In this document: piece by piece, positions 51,214 through 61,199 of the stretch
How positions within the stretch are numbered: the first letter of the stretch is position 1
Layout of the letters: the number at the start of each line of letters is the position of its first letter
Assembly (NCBI GenBank): GCA_937898625.1
Contig: CALEJF010000030.1
Location: 67,411-131,410 of the forward strand
Direction of reading: 5' to 3'
Length of the DNA stretch: 64,000 nt
Source: an uncultured Clostridia bacterium
Lineage (GTDB): Bacteria > Bacillota > Clostridia > Oscillospirales > Acutalibacteraceae
Position numbers and translations under genes: made by a program
Notes under the pieces: generated by a model
What the model saw: the letters and a program-made list of their open reading frames with translations, nothing else
Database searches by the model: none
What the model was told of the DNA's origin: nothing

Positions 51214-52401
51214 TTACTCAGTTTTTGAAGCAAGATATTCAATAAATTGTTTTGCTGTTCTCGGACTTCTTCCGCCGTTGCGAATTGCAAATGCCTCGGC
51301 AGCTAAATCCAACTCATTTTTGTCCATACATATATTATACTGTATAGAAAGATTTTCTACAATAGATAAATACAAATCTTTATTAGGTCTTGAGAAAGTA
51401 ATTTTAAGACCAAATCTTGCAGAAAGACTCATTATCTCCTGAATTGTGTCCTGAAGGTGAATATCATCACCGCTTCTGTCAGAAAAATTCTCCTTTACGA
51501 GGTTTCTGCGATTACTTGTGGCGTAGATTGCAATATTTTCAGTTTTACCTGAAACACCACCTTCAAGAATTGCTTTTAAAGCACCAAAATCACTGTCGTT
51601 TGAAGAAAAACTTAAATCGTCGATAAAAATAATGAATTTCAATGGGTTATCTGCCAATCGGTCAATAACATCGGGCAGGGAGTATAGCTGGTTTTTCTTG
51701 ATTTCAATAAGTCGTAATCCCATTGTGTAGTATTCGTTTACAATAGCCTTAATTGTACTGCTCTTACCACTACCTGCATCACCATAGAGAAGCACATTGT
51801 TGCAAGGCTTACCCTGAATGAGTGCCATTGTGTTGTCAATAACCTTTTGTCTTTCCATTTCATAACCACTCATCTGGGACAGACGCTGTGGGTCAGGAAA
51901 TTTAACGGGAATAATCTTTTCATCCTTAAATAAAAACATATGGTGTGTTGCATAAATACCATATCCCGTTGTTTTGATTGACGAAATCTTTTTGTTATAT
52001 TCATCCTTTACAGAAAGGTCGCTGTTTTTCCATTCAGGTAAATATATGTCGGTATTACAGATTGCTTTTACATCATCACAAGAGATTTGAGAAAGTTTTC
52101 GGAAAAATTCCAATTCGCTTTCAACAGCCTTTTGCATAAGAGGGGATATATTACCTTTTGCAGATTCTTTTACATATATATTCTCGTCATTCTGTAAAGC
52201 TGAATTTATGTATTCACACAAATCGTCAGTCTTTTCGTAAAGGGAAGAAACGAAATCGGAATAGAGGAAAACAAATTTGTCTTTATTATCGCCGTAACAT
52301 TCCAAAAGTTCTAAAAGTGATGAAACACATTTATCCTTTAATACATTTTTAAATATAACAACTGCCTTTGCAGAGAGTGTTAAATCAGTAAAACTTTTCA
52401 T
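51214..52401 (-). CDS. DUF815-type AAA ATPase
   Basis: A 395-residue protein with an N-terminal helical region (about 1-190) and an AAA domain. Walker A is LYGDAGSGKSS near residue 207, Walker B is FIIFIDDLSFSS, sensor 1 is IYATSNRRNLV and the sensor-2 region has GGRSPRTAKQF. This matches the DUF815 group of stand-alone AAA ATPases, whose role is unknown. ATG at 52401 follows AAGGAAG. The promoter region is shared, back to back, with rpoB. Confidence 0.85.
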   Translation of the reverse strand: MKSFTDLTLSAKAVVIFKNVLKDKCVSSLLELLECYGDNKDKFVFLYSDFVSSLYEKTDDLCEYINSALQNDENIYVKESAKGNISPLMQKAVESELEFFRKLSQISCDDVKAICNTDIYLPEWKNSDLSVKDEYNKKISSIKTTGYGIYATHHMFLFKDEKIIPVKFPDPQRLSQMSGYEMERQKVIDNTMALIQGKPCNNVLLYGDAGSGKSSTIKAIVNEYYTMGLRLIEIKKNQLYSLPDVIDRLADNPLKFIIFIDDLSFSSNDSDFGALKAILEGGVSGKTENIAIYATSNRRNLVKENFSDRSGDDIHLQDTIQEIMSLSARFGLKITFSRPNKDLYLSIVENLSIQYNICMDKNELDLAAEAFAIRNGGRSPRTAKQFIEYLASKTE

Positions 52402-52446
52402 ATTTTGACTTCCTTAAAAATTTTTCCATTTTTGGAAAATTAACTA

Positions 52447-52475
52447 TTGACATATTGACTTGACATGTATATAAT
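52447..52475 (+). promoter_or_regulatory. Consensus promoter of rpoB-rpoC
   Basis: TTGACA (52447-52452), 17 bases and TATAAT (52470-52475), a perfect consensus. Two further TTGAC sequences (52455 and 52460) overlap the spacer. The leader to rpoB is about 180 nt, has no ORF and shows no riboswitch I recognise. A palindrome TTTTCCATTTTTGGAAAA at about 52423-52440 lies between this promoter and the divergent ATPase gene. Confidence 0.85.
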
Positions 52476-52660
52476 AGTAAATTGCTATTAAAATGGAATT
52501 GTATACGCTGGAGCATTTTTCGTAAAAAGAATTTTACCATAATTTGTTACGAAAATCAAGGTGTAAAACAACTTTAATTTAATAATCTCCACGCCTTATA
52601 TACTATGTATATAGATATGGGGCTCAGGAATAAAAAAACGAACGGAGAGTGATAAGCCCT

Positions 52661-55600
52661 ATGGTAAATGTCAAACCGGTAAAACTTGGCAGAAATACCC
52701 GTATGAGTTTCTCAAAGATTAATGAGGTTATGCAGATGCCTAATCTTATTGAGGTGCAGAAAAATTCATACAAGTGGTTCCTTGAAACAGGACTTAAAGA
52801 GGTGTTCCGTGATATCGATGCAATCACCGATTACACAGGAAATCTCGAATTGACTTTTGTGGATTATCGTATGGACGATAAGCCAAAGTACACAGTCAAA
52901 GAGTGTAAAGAAAGAGATGCAACTTATGCAGCTCCACTCCGAGTTACCGCACGTCTCTTCAATAAGGAGACAGGTGAGGTCAAGGAAAACGAAGTTTATA
53001 TGGGCGATTTCCCACTGATGACAGACAGTGGTACATTTGTTATTAACGGTGCAGAGCGTGTTATTATTTCACAGCTTGTTCGTTCACCAAGTGTGTATTA
53101 CGGAATGACTCATGACAAGACAGGTAAGGAACTTTACACAACAACTGTAATTCCTAACCGTGGTGCTTGGCTGGAATATGAGACAGACCAGAATGACCTT
53201 TTCTATGTAAGAATTGATAAAAACAGAAAGATTTTTATTACTACATTTATCCGTGCATTGGGTCTTAGTTCAAATGCCGAGATTATGGAGTTCTTCGGCT
53301 ATGACGACAGAATCGTAGCAACTCTTGAAAAGGATACTACGGTTAATACAGAGCAGGCTCTTATTGAGGTTTACAAGAAACTTCGTCCGGGTGAACCACC
53401 TGCACTTGAAACAGCTCAGGCACATCTTGACGGTCTTTTCTTTGACGCACATCGCTATGATATGTCAAGAGTTGGTCGTTATAAGTATAATAAGAAACTT
53501 GCTATCTCTTGTCGTATTGCAGGTAAAACTGTTAAAGAGCCTGTTATCAGCAAACTCACAGGTGAGATTATGGCTGATACAGGGGATGTAATCAGCGAAG
53601 AACTTGCTTACAGAATGGAGCAGGAGGGCGTTGACACAGTTATCCTTGATGTTGAGGGTAAAGAAGTAAAAGTTTACTCCAACGGTATGGTTGATATCGG
53701 TGAATATGTTCCTATGTTCACAGAAGAAGAACTTGAAGAGATAGGCATCAACGAAAAAGTTCGTTTCGATGTTCTTATGGAAGTTCTTGATAAATGTGGC
53801 GACAATAAGGAAGCACTCGCAGAGGAAATGGCTCTTCGTGCAGATGACCTTATTCCAAAGCACATTATTAAAGAAGATATCTTTGCAACAATCAACTACC
53901 TTAACGGTTTGGCATCAGGTATCGGCGTTACAGATGACATTGACCACCTTGGTAACCGTCGTATCCGTTCAGTTGGTGAACTTCTTCAGAACCAGTTCAG
54001 AATTGGTTTTGCAAGAATGGAAAGAGTTGTTAAAGAAAGAATGACACTTCAGGGTCAGGAGCCTGATAAAGTAACTCCTGTTGCCCTTATCAATATTCGT
54101 CCTGTAATGGCTGCTATTAAGGAATTCTTTGGTTCTTCTCCACTTTCACAGTTTATGGACCAGACAAACCCATTGGCAGAACTTACACATAAGAGAAGAC
54201 TTTCAGCACTCGGTCCTGGCGGTCTTTCTCGTGACCGTGCAGGTTTCGAGGTTCGTGACGTTCACTATTCACACTATGGTAGAATGTGTCCTATCGAAAC
54301 TCCTGAAGGTCCTAACATCGGTCTTATCTCTTACCTTGCAACATTCTCAAGAATTAACAAGTACGGTTTCATCGAAGCTCCTTTCAGAAGAATTGATAAA
54401 GAAACAGGTACTGTTCTTTCTGAAGTTGAATATATGACTGCCGATGTTGAGGATAATTACATCGTTGCTCAGGCTAACGAACCTCTCGACGAAAACGGCA
54501 AATTCATCAATGCAAAGCTTACTGCTCGTCACAGAGATAACTTCCTTGAAGTTGCTACAACAGAAGCAGACTATATGGACGTTTCTCCAAAGATGGTTGT
54601 TTCAGTTGCTACTGCAATGATTCCATTCCTTGAAAACGACGACGCAAACCGTGCTTTGATGGGTTCTAACATGCAGCGTCAGGCTGTTCCGCTTCTTAAA
54701 ACAGATTCTCCTATCGTTGGTACAGGTATGGAATACAAGGCAGCTGTTGACTCAGGTACAGTTGTTCTTGCAAAACGCGCAGGTACAGTTACTCAAATGG
54801 ATGCAAAGACAATCGCAATCACAACTGCTGATGGCGAAGTTGATACTTATGAGCTTATTAAGTTTATGCGTTCCAACCAGGGTACTTGCATCAATCAGCG
54901 TCCTATCGTAGCAATCGGTCAGGAAGTAGAAGCAGGGGAAGTTATCGCTGACGGTCCTGCAACATCAAATGGTGAAATCTCCCTTGGTAAGAATGCCCTT
55001 ATCGGCTTTATGACTTGGGAAGGTTATAACTACGAAGACGCCGTTCTCATTAACGAAAAACTCGTAAGAGATGATGTTTACACATCAATTCATATTGAAG
55101 AATATGAAATCGAAGCTCGTGACACTAAACTTGGACCGGAAGACATCACAAGAGATATTCCAAATGTTGGTGAAGATGCTCTTAAAGACCTTGATGAAGA
55201 CGGTATTATCCGTGTTGGTGCTGAGGTTCACTCAGGCGACATTCTCGTTGGTAAGGTTACACCAAAGGGTGAAACAGATGTTGCAACTGCTGAAGAGAGA
55301 ATTCTTCGTGCTATCTTTGGTGAAAAGGCTAAAGAAGTTCGTGATACATCCCTTCGTGTTCCTCACGGTGAATACGGTATCGTTGTTGATGTTGAAGTAT
55401 TTACAAGAGAAAACAGCGATGAATTAAGTCCCGGTGTTAATAAGATTGTTCGTTGCTATATCGCACAGAAGAGAAAACTTTCAGTCGGTGACAAGATGGC
55501 TGGTCGTCACGGTAACAAGGGTGTTGTTTCCCGTATCCTTCCTCAGGAAGATATGCCTTTCCTTGATGATGGTACTCCACTTGATATCGTTCTTAACCCA

Positions 55601-56401
55601 TTGGGTGTTCCTTCTCGTATGAATATCGGTCAGGTTCTTGAAGTACATCTTGGTTTTGCTTATAGAAAACTTGGCCAGAAGATTGCAACTCCTGTATTTG
55701 ATGGTGCTCACGAAGCAGACATCCGTGAGGCTCTCAAAGAAGCAGGTTACCGTGAAGATGGTAAGTCAATTCTTACTGACGGCCGTACAGGTCAGAAGTT
55801 TGATAACCCTGTAACAGTTGGTGTTATGTACTACCTTAAACTTCACCACCTTGTTGATGATAAGATTCACGCCCGTTCAATCGGTCCATATGCTCTCGTT
55901 ACACAGCAACCACTTGGTGGTAAAGCACAGTTCGGTGGTCAGCGTTTTGGTGAAATGGAAGTTTGGGCACTTGAAGCTTACGGTGCAGCTTATACTCTTC
56001 AGGAAATCCTTACAGTTAAGTCTGACGACCTTACAGGTAGAAGAAAGACTTATGAGGCTATTGTTAAAGGTCTTAATATTCCGAAACCCGGTGTTCCCGA
56101 GTCATTTAAGGTTCTTATCAAAGAACTTCAGGCTCTCGCTCTTGATGTTCGCGTTCTTGACGAAGATGGTGAAGAAATCGACATTAAGAATGGTTTTGAC
56201 AACGACGAATTTGATTTCGTTCCGGTTGCTGATTCCGAGGTTGAGTTTGAAGAAGTCAATGACGCAACTTACGATAACGGCTTTGTTCTTGATAACGAAG
56301 ACGGTAGCGAAATAGATGAAGATGACGATTCTGATTTCTACAAAGAAATGACAGAATTAGACTTCGGCGACGATGACATGATGGAAGACGAAGAATTTTA
56401 A
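52661..56401 (+). CDS. rpoB: DNA-directed RNA polymerase subunit beta
   Basis: A 1246-residue core subunit. It begins VNVKPVKLGRNTRMSFSKI, contains the rifampicin-pocket region LSQFMDQTNPLAELTHKRR and LGPGGLSRDRAGFEV without the usual resistance changes, and ends with an acidic tail (EDGSEIDEDDDSDF...MMEDEEF) typical of low-GC Gram-positives. The frame extends to a GTG at 52649 that overlaps the ribosome site, so the ATG at 52661 is preferred. It is followed by rpoC 53 bases on. The usual rplJ-rplL genes are not upstream. Confidence 0.98.
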   Translation: MVNVKPVKLGRNTRMSFSKINEVMQMPNLIEVQKNSYKWFLETGLKEVFRDIDAITDYTGNLELTFVDYRMDDKPKYTVKECKERDATYAAPLRVTARLFNKETGEVKENEVYMGDFPLMTDSGTFVINGAERVIISQLVRSPSVYYGMTHDKTGKELYTTTVIPNRGAWLEYETDQNDLFYVRIDKNRKIFITTFIRALGLSSNAEIMEFFGYDDRIVATLEKDTTVNTEQALIEVYKKLRPGEPPALETAQAHLDGLFFDAHRYDMSRVGRYKYNKKLAISCRIAGKTVKEPVISKLTGEIMADTGDVISEELAYRMEQEGVDTVILDVEGKEVKVYSNGMVDIGEYVPMFTEEELEEIGINEKVRFDVLMEVLDKCGDNKEALAEEMALRADDLIPKHIIKEDIFATINYLNGLASGIGVTDDIDHLGNRRIRSVGELLQNQFRIGFARMERVVKERMTLQGQEPDKVTPVALINIRPVMAAIKEFFGSSPLSQFMDQTNPLAELTHKRRLSALGPGGLSRDRAGFEVRDVHYSHYGRMCPIETPEGPNIGLISYLATFSRINKYGFIEAPFRRIDKETGTVLSEVEYMTADVEDNYIVAQANEPLDENGKFINAKLTARHRDNFLEVATTEADYMDVSPKMVVSVATAMIPFLENDDANRALMGSNMQRQAVPLLKTDSPIVGTGMEYKAAVDSGTVVLAKRAGTVTQMDAKTIAITTADGEVDTYELIKFMRSNQGTCINQRPIVAIGQEVEAGEVIADGPATSNGEISLGKNALIGFMTWEGYNYEDAVLINEKLVRDDVYTSIHIEEYEIEARDTKLGPEDITRDIPNVGEDALKDLDEDGIIRVGAEVHSGDILVGKVTPKGETDVATAEERILRAIFGEKAKEVRDTSLRVPHGEYGIVVDVEVFTRENSDELSPGVNKIVRCYIAQKRKLSVGDKMAGRHGNKGVVSRILPQEDMPFLDDGTPLDIVLNPLGVPSRMNIGQVLEVHLGFAYRKLGQKIATPVFDGAHEADIREALKEAGYREDGKSILTDGRTGQKFDNPVTVGVMYYLKLHHLVDDKIHARSIGPYALVTQQPLGGKAQFGGQRFGEMEVWALEAYGAAYTLQEILTVKSDDLTGRRKTYEAIVKGLNIPKPGVPESFKVLIKELQALALDVRVLDEDGEEIDIKNGFDNDEFDFVPVADSEVEFEEVNDATYDNGFVLDNEDGSEIDEDDDSDFYKEMTELDFGDDDMMEDEEF

Positions 56402-56454
56402 TTGACTCAACCTATTTAGTTTTAGAATAGATAAAGGAAGAAGGGCTAAATTTA

Positions 56455-59400
56455 ATGGAAAAGAAACCATTTGAAGCAATAAAAATCGGTCTTGCCTCTC
56501 CTGACCAAATCAGAGAATGGTCATATGGTGAGGTTAAAAAGCCCGAAACTATAAATTACCGTACACTCAAGCCCGAGAAAGACGGACTTTACTGCGAAAG
56601 AATTTTTGGACCTCAGAAGGACCTTGAATGTCATTGTGGTAAGTACAAGAAAATCCGTTATAAGGGTAAAGTTTGTGAACGCTGTGGCGTTGAGGTTACC
56701 AAGAAAGAGGTACGCCGTGAGAGAATGGGTCATATTGAACTCGTTTCTCCAGTATCTCATATCTGGTATTTCAAGGGTATCCCATCAAGAATGGGTCTTA
56801 TGCTTGACCTATCTCCTCGTGACCTTGAAAAGGTACTTTACTTTGCAAAGTACATCGTTACAGACCCGGGTGATACAGAACTTGAAAAGAATCAGATTCT
56901 CACAGAGAAAGAGTATGCTGATTATGTAGAAAAGTATGATGACGATTTCAAAGCATCAATGGGTGCAGAGGCTATTAAAGAGCTTCTCAGTGAAATTGAT
57001 GTTGATGAACTCTGCAAAGAGCTCCGTGAAGAACTCAAGGATGCAACAGGACAGAAGAGAACAAGAATTCTCAAGCGTCTTGAGGTTGCTGAAGCATTCA
57101 AGCAGTCAGGCAACCGTCCTGAATGGATGATTATGGATGTAATTCCTGTTATTCCACCTGATATCCGTCCTATGGTTCAACTTGATGGTGGCAGATTTGC
57201 AACATCAGACCTTAATGACCTTTACAGACGAGTTATTAACAGAAATAACCGTCTTAAGAGACTTTTAGAACTTAATGCTCCTGAAATTATTGTTCGTAAC
57301 GAAAAGAGAATGCTTCAGGAAGCTGTTGATGCACTTATCGACAACGGTCGTCGTGGCAGACCTGTTACAGGTCCTAACAACAGAGCACTTAAATCTCTTT
57401 CAGATATGCTTAAAGGTAAGCAGGGTCGTTTCCGTCAGAACCTTCTTGGTAAGCGTGTTGACTACTCAGGCCGTTCAGTTATCGTTGTTGGTCCTGAACT
57501 CAAACTTTATCAGTGCGGTCTTCCAAAGGAAATGGCACTTGAACTCTTTAAACCATTTGTTATGAAGAGCCTTGTTGAAACAGGTGTTTCTAACAATATG
57601 AAATCTGCAAAGAAGATGGTAGAAAGAGCAAAAACAGAGGTTTGGGACGCACTTGAAAAGGTTATCAAGGACCATCCTGTTATGCTTAACCGTGCTCCTA
57701 CTCTTCATAGACTTGGTATTCAGGCATTCGAGCCTGTCCTTGTTGAAGGTAGAGCTATCAAACTTCACCCACTCGTTTGTACAGCTTTCAACGCTGACTT
57801 CGACGGTGACCAGATGGCTGTTCACGTGCCTCTTTCTGCAGAAGCACAGGCAGAAGCAAGACTTTTGATGCTTGCTGCTAACAACCTTCTTAAACCATCA
57901 GATGGTAAACCTGTTGCTGTTCCTACACAGGATATGATTCTTGGTTCATACTATCTTACAATGGTTAAGGATGGCGAACCAGGTGAAGGTAAAGTATTCC
58001 GTGATATTGATGAAGCTGTAATGGCTTATGATGAAGGCGACATCACACTTCACGCAAAAATTAAGATTCGTATGACTAAAGAAGTTGAAGGTGAGATGGT
58101 AACAACACTTCTCGAAACAACTCTTGGTCGTGTGATTTTCAATAATCCAATTCCACAGGATTTAGGTTTTGTTGACAGAACTGACCCTGCAAATGCTTTC
58201 AAACTTGAAGTTGACTTCCTTGTTAAGAAGGGCGGACTTGGAAAAATTATCGACAAATGTATCAAGGTTCACGGCGTAACAGTTGCTGCTGAAATGCTTG
58301 ATAAGATTAAGGCTCAGGGTCTTAAATACTCAACAAAGAGTGGTATTACAGTTGCTGTTTGTGATGCAAAGATTCCTGAAGAAAAGAAAGACTTACTCGC
58401 TTCAGCTGAAGAACAGGTTGATGTTATTACTGATTACTACAATATGGGTCTTTACAGTGCAGAGGAGCGCTCAAGAGCTGTTATTAAGGTTTGGGAAGAA
58501 ACAACAAATGCAGTTTCTTCAGGTATCCTTGAAGGTCTTGGCGAAACAAACCCAATCTATATGATGGTTGACTCCGGTGCCCGTGGTTCTAAGGCTCAGC
58601 TTCGTCAGCTTGCAGGTATGCGTGGTCTTATTGCCAATACAGCAGGTAAAACAATCGAAGTTCCTATTCGTGCTAACTACCGTGAAGGTCTTAATGTTCT
58701 CGAATACTTCATTTCTTCTCGTGGTGCTCGTAAAGGTCTTGCTGATACAGCTCTTCGTACTGCTGACTCTGGTTATCTTACTCGTCGTCTTGTTGATGTT
58801 TCACAGGAAGTTATCATTCGTGAGGAAGATTGTCACTGTCACGACGGTATCGAGGTTTACGATATTACTGACGGTAAGGAAATGATTGAGAAACTCAGCG
58901 AAAGACTTACTGGCAGATACCTTCTTGAAGACTTCTGTGATGCAGATGGTAACCTTGTTGCATCTAAAGATGAAATGCTTTCAGAAGAAAAAGCACAGAT
59001 TGTTGCTGATATGGTTAACGCAAGAGAGAATCCTGATGAGCGTAGAGTTAAGATTCGTTCACTTCTCACTTGTGAGGCTGAACACGGCGTATGTATCAAG
59101 TGTTACGGTGCTAACCTTGCAACAGGTACTCCTGTTACAGTTGGTGAGGCAGTTGGTATTATCGCTGCTCAGTCAATCGGTGAACCCGGTACACAGCTTA
59201 CTATGAGAACCTTCCATACCGGTGGTGTTGCAACAGGACAGGATATCACACAGGGTCTTCCTCGTGTTGAAGAATTGTTCGAAGCAAGAAAACCAAAGGT
59301 TCTTGCAATCCTTTCAGAAATCGATGGTGTTCTTTCGTTCCGTGAAATCAAGGGTAACGAGCATATTGTTATTACTGACCATGAAAACGGCGATGAACGC

Positions 59401-60030
59401 GCATATATGATTCCTTATGGTTTCCATAAGACATTCAACTCTGAAACAGATGAAAACGGTAATCCAATCTTCGTTAAGAAGGGTACTCCTCTTACAGATG
59501 GTGCACCAAATCCAAACGATATTCTTGCAATTCTTGGTGTTGACGCAGTTCATGACTACCTTATCAAGGAAGTTCAGAGAACATACCGTAACCAAGGTGT
59601 TGATATCAACGATAAGCATATCGAAGTTATCGTTCGTCAGATGATGAGAAAACTCAAGGTTGCAGAAGCAGGTACAACAGACCTTCTTCCGGGTGCAACA
59701 ACTGATAAACGCGAATTTGCACAGGCAAATGAAGCAGCTCGCCTTCGTGCAGAGGAAAATGGTGAATTGTTTGTTCCTGCAACATGCACACCGGTTCTTC
59801 TTGGTATCACAAAGGCTTCTCTTGCAACAGATTCATTCTTGTCAGCAGCATCATTCCAGGAAACAACAAGAGTTCTTACTGATGCAGCTATCAAGGGTAA
59901 GATTGATCCACTTATGGGACTTAAAGAGAATGTTATCATCGGTAAACTTCTTCCATCAGGTACGGGTATGAAGTGCTATTCCGATGCAGAGCTTAAAAAG
60001 ACAATTTCAGATGTAGTTATTGCTGAATAA
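56455..60030 (+). CDS. rpoC: DNA-directed RNA polymerase subunit beta'
   Basis: A 1191-residue core subunit. The N-terminal zinc ribbon is CHCGKYKKIRYKGKVCERC, the catalytic magnesium loop is NADFDGDQMAVH, and the second zinc site contains CEAEHGVCIKCYG. ATG follows AAGGAAGAAGGG. Cotranscribed with rpoB and ended by a strong terminator. Confidence 0.98.
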   Translation: MEKKPFEAIKIGLASPDQIREWSYGEVKKPETINYRTLKPEKDGLYCERIFGPQKDLECHCGKYKKIRYKGKVCERCGVEVTKKEVRRERMGHIELVSPVSHIWYFKGIPSRMGLMLDLSPRDLEKVLYFAKYIVTDPGDTELEKNQILTEKEYADYVEKYDDDFKASMGAEAIKELLSEIDVDELCKELREELKDATGQKRTRILKRLEVAEAFKQSGNRPEWMIMDVIPVIPPDIRPMVQLDGGRFATSDLNDLYRRVINRNNRLKRLLELNAPEIIVRNEKRMLQEAVDALIDNGRRGRPVTGPNNRALKSLSDMLKGKQGRFRQNLLGKRVDYSGRSVIVVGPELKLYQCGLPKEMALELFKPFVMKSLVETGVSNNMKSAKKMVERAKTEVWDALEKVIKDHPVMLNRAPTLHRLGIQAFEPVLVEGRAIKLHPLVCTAFNADFDGDQMAVHVPLSAEAQAEARLLMLAANNLLKPSDGKPVAVPTQDMILGSYYLTMVKDGEPGEGKVFRDIDEAVMAYDEGDITLHAKIKIRMTKEVEGEMVTTLLETTLGRVIFNNPIPQDLGFVDRTDPANAFKLEVDFLVKKGGLGKIIDKCIKVHGVTVAAEMLDKIKAQGLKYSTKSGITVAVCDAKIPEEKKDLLASAEEQVDVITDYYNMGLYSAEERSRAVIKVWEETTNAVSSGILEGLGETNPIYMMVDSGARGSKAQLRQLAGMRGLIANTAGKTIEVPIRANYREGLNVLEYFISSRGARKGLADTALRTADSGYLTRRLVDVSQEVIIREEDCHCHDGIEVYDITDGKEMIEKLSERLTGRYLLEDFCDADGNLVASKDEMLSEEKAQIVADMVNARENPDERRVKIRSLLTCEAEHGVCIKCYGANLATGTPVTVGEAVGIIAAQSIGEPGTQLTMRTFHTGGVATGQDITQGLPRVEELFEARKPKVLAILSEIDGVLSFREIKGNEHIVITDHENGDERAYMIPYGFHKTFNSETDENGNPIFVKKGTPLTDGAPNPNDILAILGVDAVHDYLIKEVQRTYRNQGVDINDKHIEVIVRQMMRKLKVAEAGTTDLLPGATTDKREFAQANEAARLRAEENGELFVPATCTPVLLGITKASLATDSFLSAASFQETTRVLTDAAIKGKIDPLMGLKENVIIGKLLPSGTGMKCYSDAELKKTISDVVIAE

Positions 60031-60037
60031 TAAACAG

Positions 60038-60069
60038 AAAAGAGGACTGAGAAATCAGTCCTCTTTTTT
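60038..60069 (+). terminator. Terminator after rpoC
   Basis: A 13-bp stem AAAAGAGGACTGA/TCAGTCCTCTTTT closed by GAAA and followed by further T residues. Confidence 0.92.
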
Positions 60070-60106
60070 TGTGTTAAACAAATTTGAATTTGTCGGGTTC
60101 TTTTTC

Positions 60107-60220
60107 GCTCCCTCTTGGAGGGAGCTGTCTGCGAAGCAGACTGAGGGAGTGTACACAGAATAACAACAAACTCCCTCCGTCATTTTCTAACGAAAATGCC
60201 ACCTTCCTCATTGAGGGAGG
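60107..60220. repeat. GAGGGAG palindromic intergenic repeat
   Basis: GCTCCCTCTTGGAGGGAGC opens a 114-bp segment with a TCTGCGAAGCAGA hairpin, then AAACTCCCTCCGTC and a closing CCTTCCTCATTGAGGGAGG. The whole can fold on itself. A partial copy supplies the fhs terminator at 32187. The small reading frame across it (60084-60266) is very probably not a gene. Confidence 0.75.
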
Positions 60221-60422
60221 GGATTATAATTGCAACGCAGTTCCGACATTTCGAATTACACATTAGAAATTAGTTTTGATAAACCCTAATTATCAATTTT
60301 CATTAGGTGTTTAAATCGCAGACTTTTACTGGTATTTGTTCCGCTTTTCTAACTATACATAATCACCAAAAACACAAACGAATTTTTGTTAATACTATTT
60401 GATAAAAGTTTAACAATACTTA
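60221..60422. other. Non-coding stretch before the tetR promoter
   Basis: It starts with a 29-base block shared with 44433-44461 and is otherwise AT-rich with no gene or clear structure. Confidence 0.5.
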
Positions 60423-60465
60423 TTGACAAAATCTAGTACGCGTACTAAAATAGTACGCGTACTAG
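60423..60465 (+). promoter_or_regulatory. tetR promoter with two perfect palindromic operators
   Basis: TTGACA (60423-60428), 17 bases and TAAAAT (60446-60451) form the promoter. The 14-base palindrome TAGTACGCGTACTA occurs at 60434-60447, inside the spacer, and again at 60451-60464, across the -10 to +1 region. The two copies with the AAA between them also form one larger inverted repeat (60433-60465). TetR proteins bind such palindromes, so autorepression is very likely. Confidence 0.88.
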
Positions 60466-60492
60466 ATGACTGGCATTATTTGGAGGTGAATT

Positions 60493-61179
60493 ATGGCAAA
60501 AAGACATACAAATGTTACTAAATTGAACATAATTCAAACAGCACTTCATTTGTTTCTTGAAAATGGATTCTCAAACACATCGGCACGAGCCCTATGCAAT
60601 GAACTTGATATTTCATTAGGAAATCTTACATTTTATTATCCGTCAAAGGAACATTTGCTAGCAGTTCTTACTGAAATGCTTTGCGATTTTCAGTGGAAAT
60701 TGATGAAAGAAGAGGCTGACGACGGAATAAGTCTTGTTCTTGCTGTTTGTCTTGAACTTATGTCAATGGCATCGGCGGCGGAAGAAAATGAAACTGCAAG
60801 GGATTTGTTTATTTCTGCTTATAAAAGTCCCATAACTCTTGAAATCATCCGCAAAAATGACTCGCAAAGAGCAAAAATGGTGTTTTCTGAATATTGTCCG
60901 GAATGGACGGACGAAAATTTCAGGGAAGCGGAGGTCCTTGTTTCGGGAATCGAATATGCAACACTTATGAAAACCGAAACATCAACACCGTTTGATGTGA
61001 GAATTTCAGGAGCACTTGATGCAATACTGTATATCTACAAGGTTCCCGAAGAAATAAGAAAAACAAAAATTCAAAAAGTTCTTTCGATGGACTATAAAAA
61101 AATCGGCAGTCGAATTTTTGATGAATTCAAAGAATATATTGAACAAGTAAATGAACAGGCATTCAATGAACTGTTTTAG
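60493..61179 (+). CDS. TetR family transcriptional regulator
   Basis: A 228-residue regulator. Residues about 9-55 form the TetR DNA-binding domain, with NIIQTALHLFLENGFSNTSA leading into the helix-turn-helix ALCNELDISLGNLTFYYPSKEHLL. The C-terminal ligand domain is not assignable. ATG follows TGGAGGTGA. The repetitive surface protein starts 20 bases after its stop codon with no terminator between, so the regulator probably also controls that gene through the shared promoter. Confidence 0.92.
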   Translation: MAKRHTNVTKLNIIQTALHLFLENGFSNTSARALCNELDISLGNLTFYYPSKEHLLAVLTEMLCDFQWKLMKEEADDGISLVLAVCLELMSMASAAEENETARDLFISAYKSPITLEIIRKNDSQRAKMVFSEYCPEWTDENFREAEVLVSGIEYATLMKTETSTPFDVRISGALDAILYIYKVPEEIRKTKIQKVLSMDYKKIGSRIFDEFKEYIEQVNEQAFNELF

Positions 61180-61199
61180 ATAAATTAGGAGGAAAATAT

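Noticed and set aside
52476..52660. Possible ribosomal-protein leader before rpoB
   Set aside because: No rplJ-rplL genes follow and I could not recognise a conserved leader fold in the 180 bases.
60084..60266. Sixty-codon plus-strand ORF
   Set aside because: It falls entirely within the GAGGGAG palindromic repeat and the 29-base shared block. Such frames are common artefacts of this repeat type.
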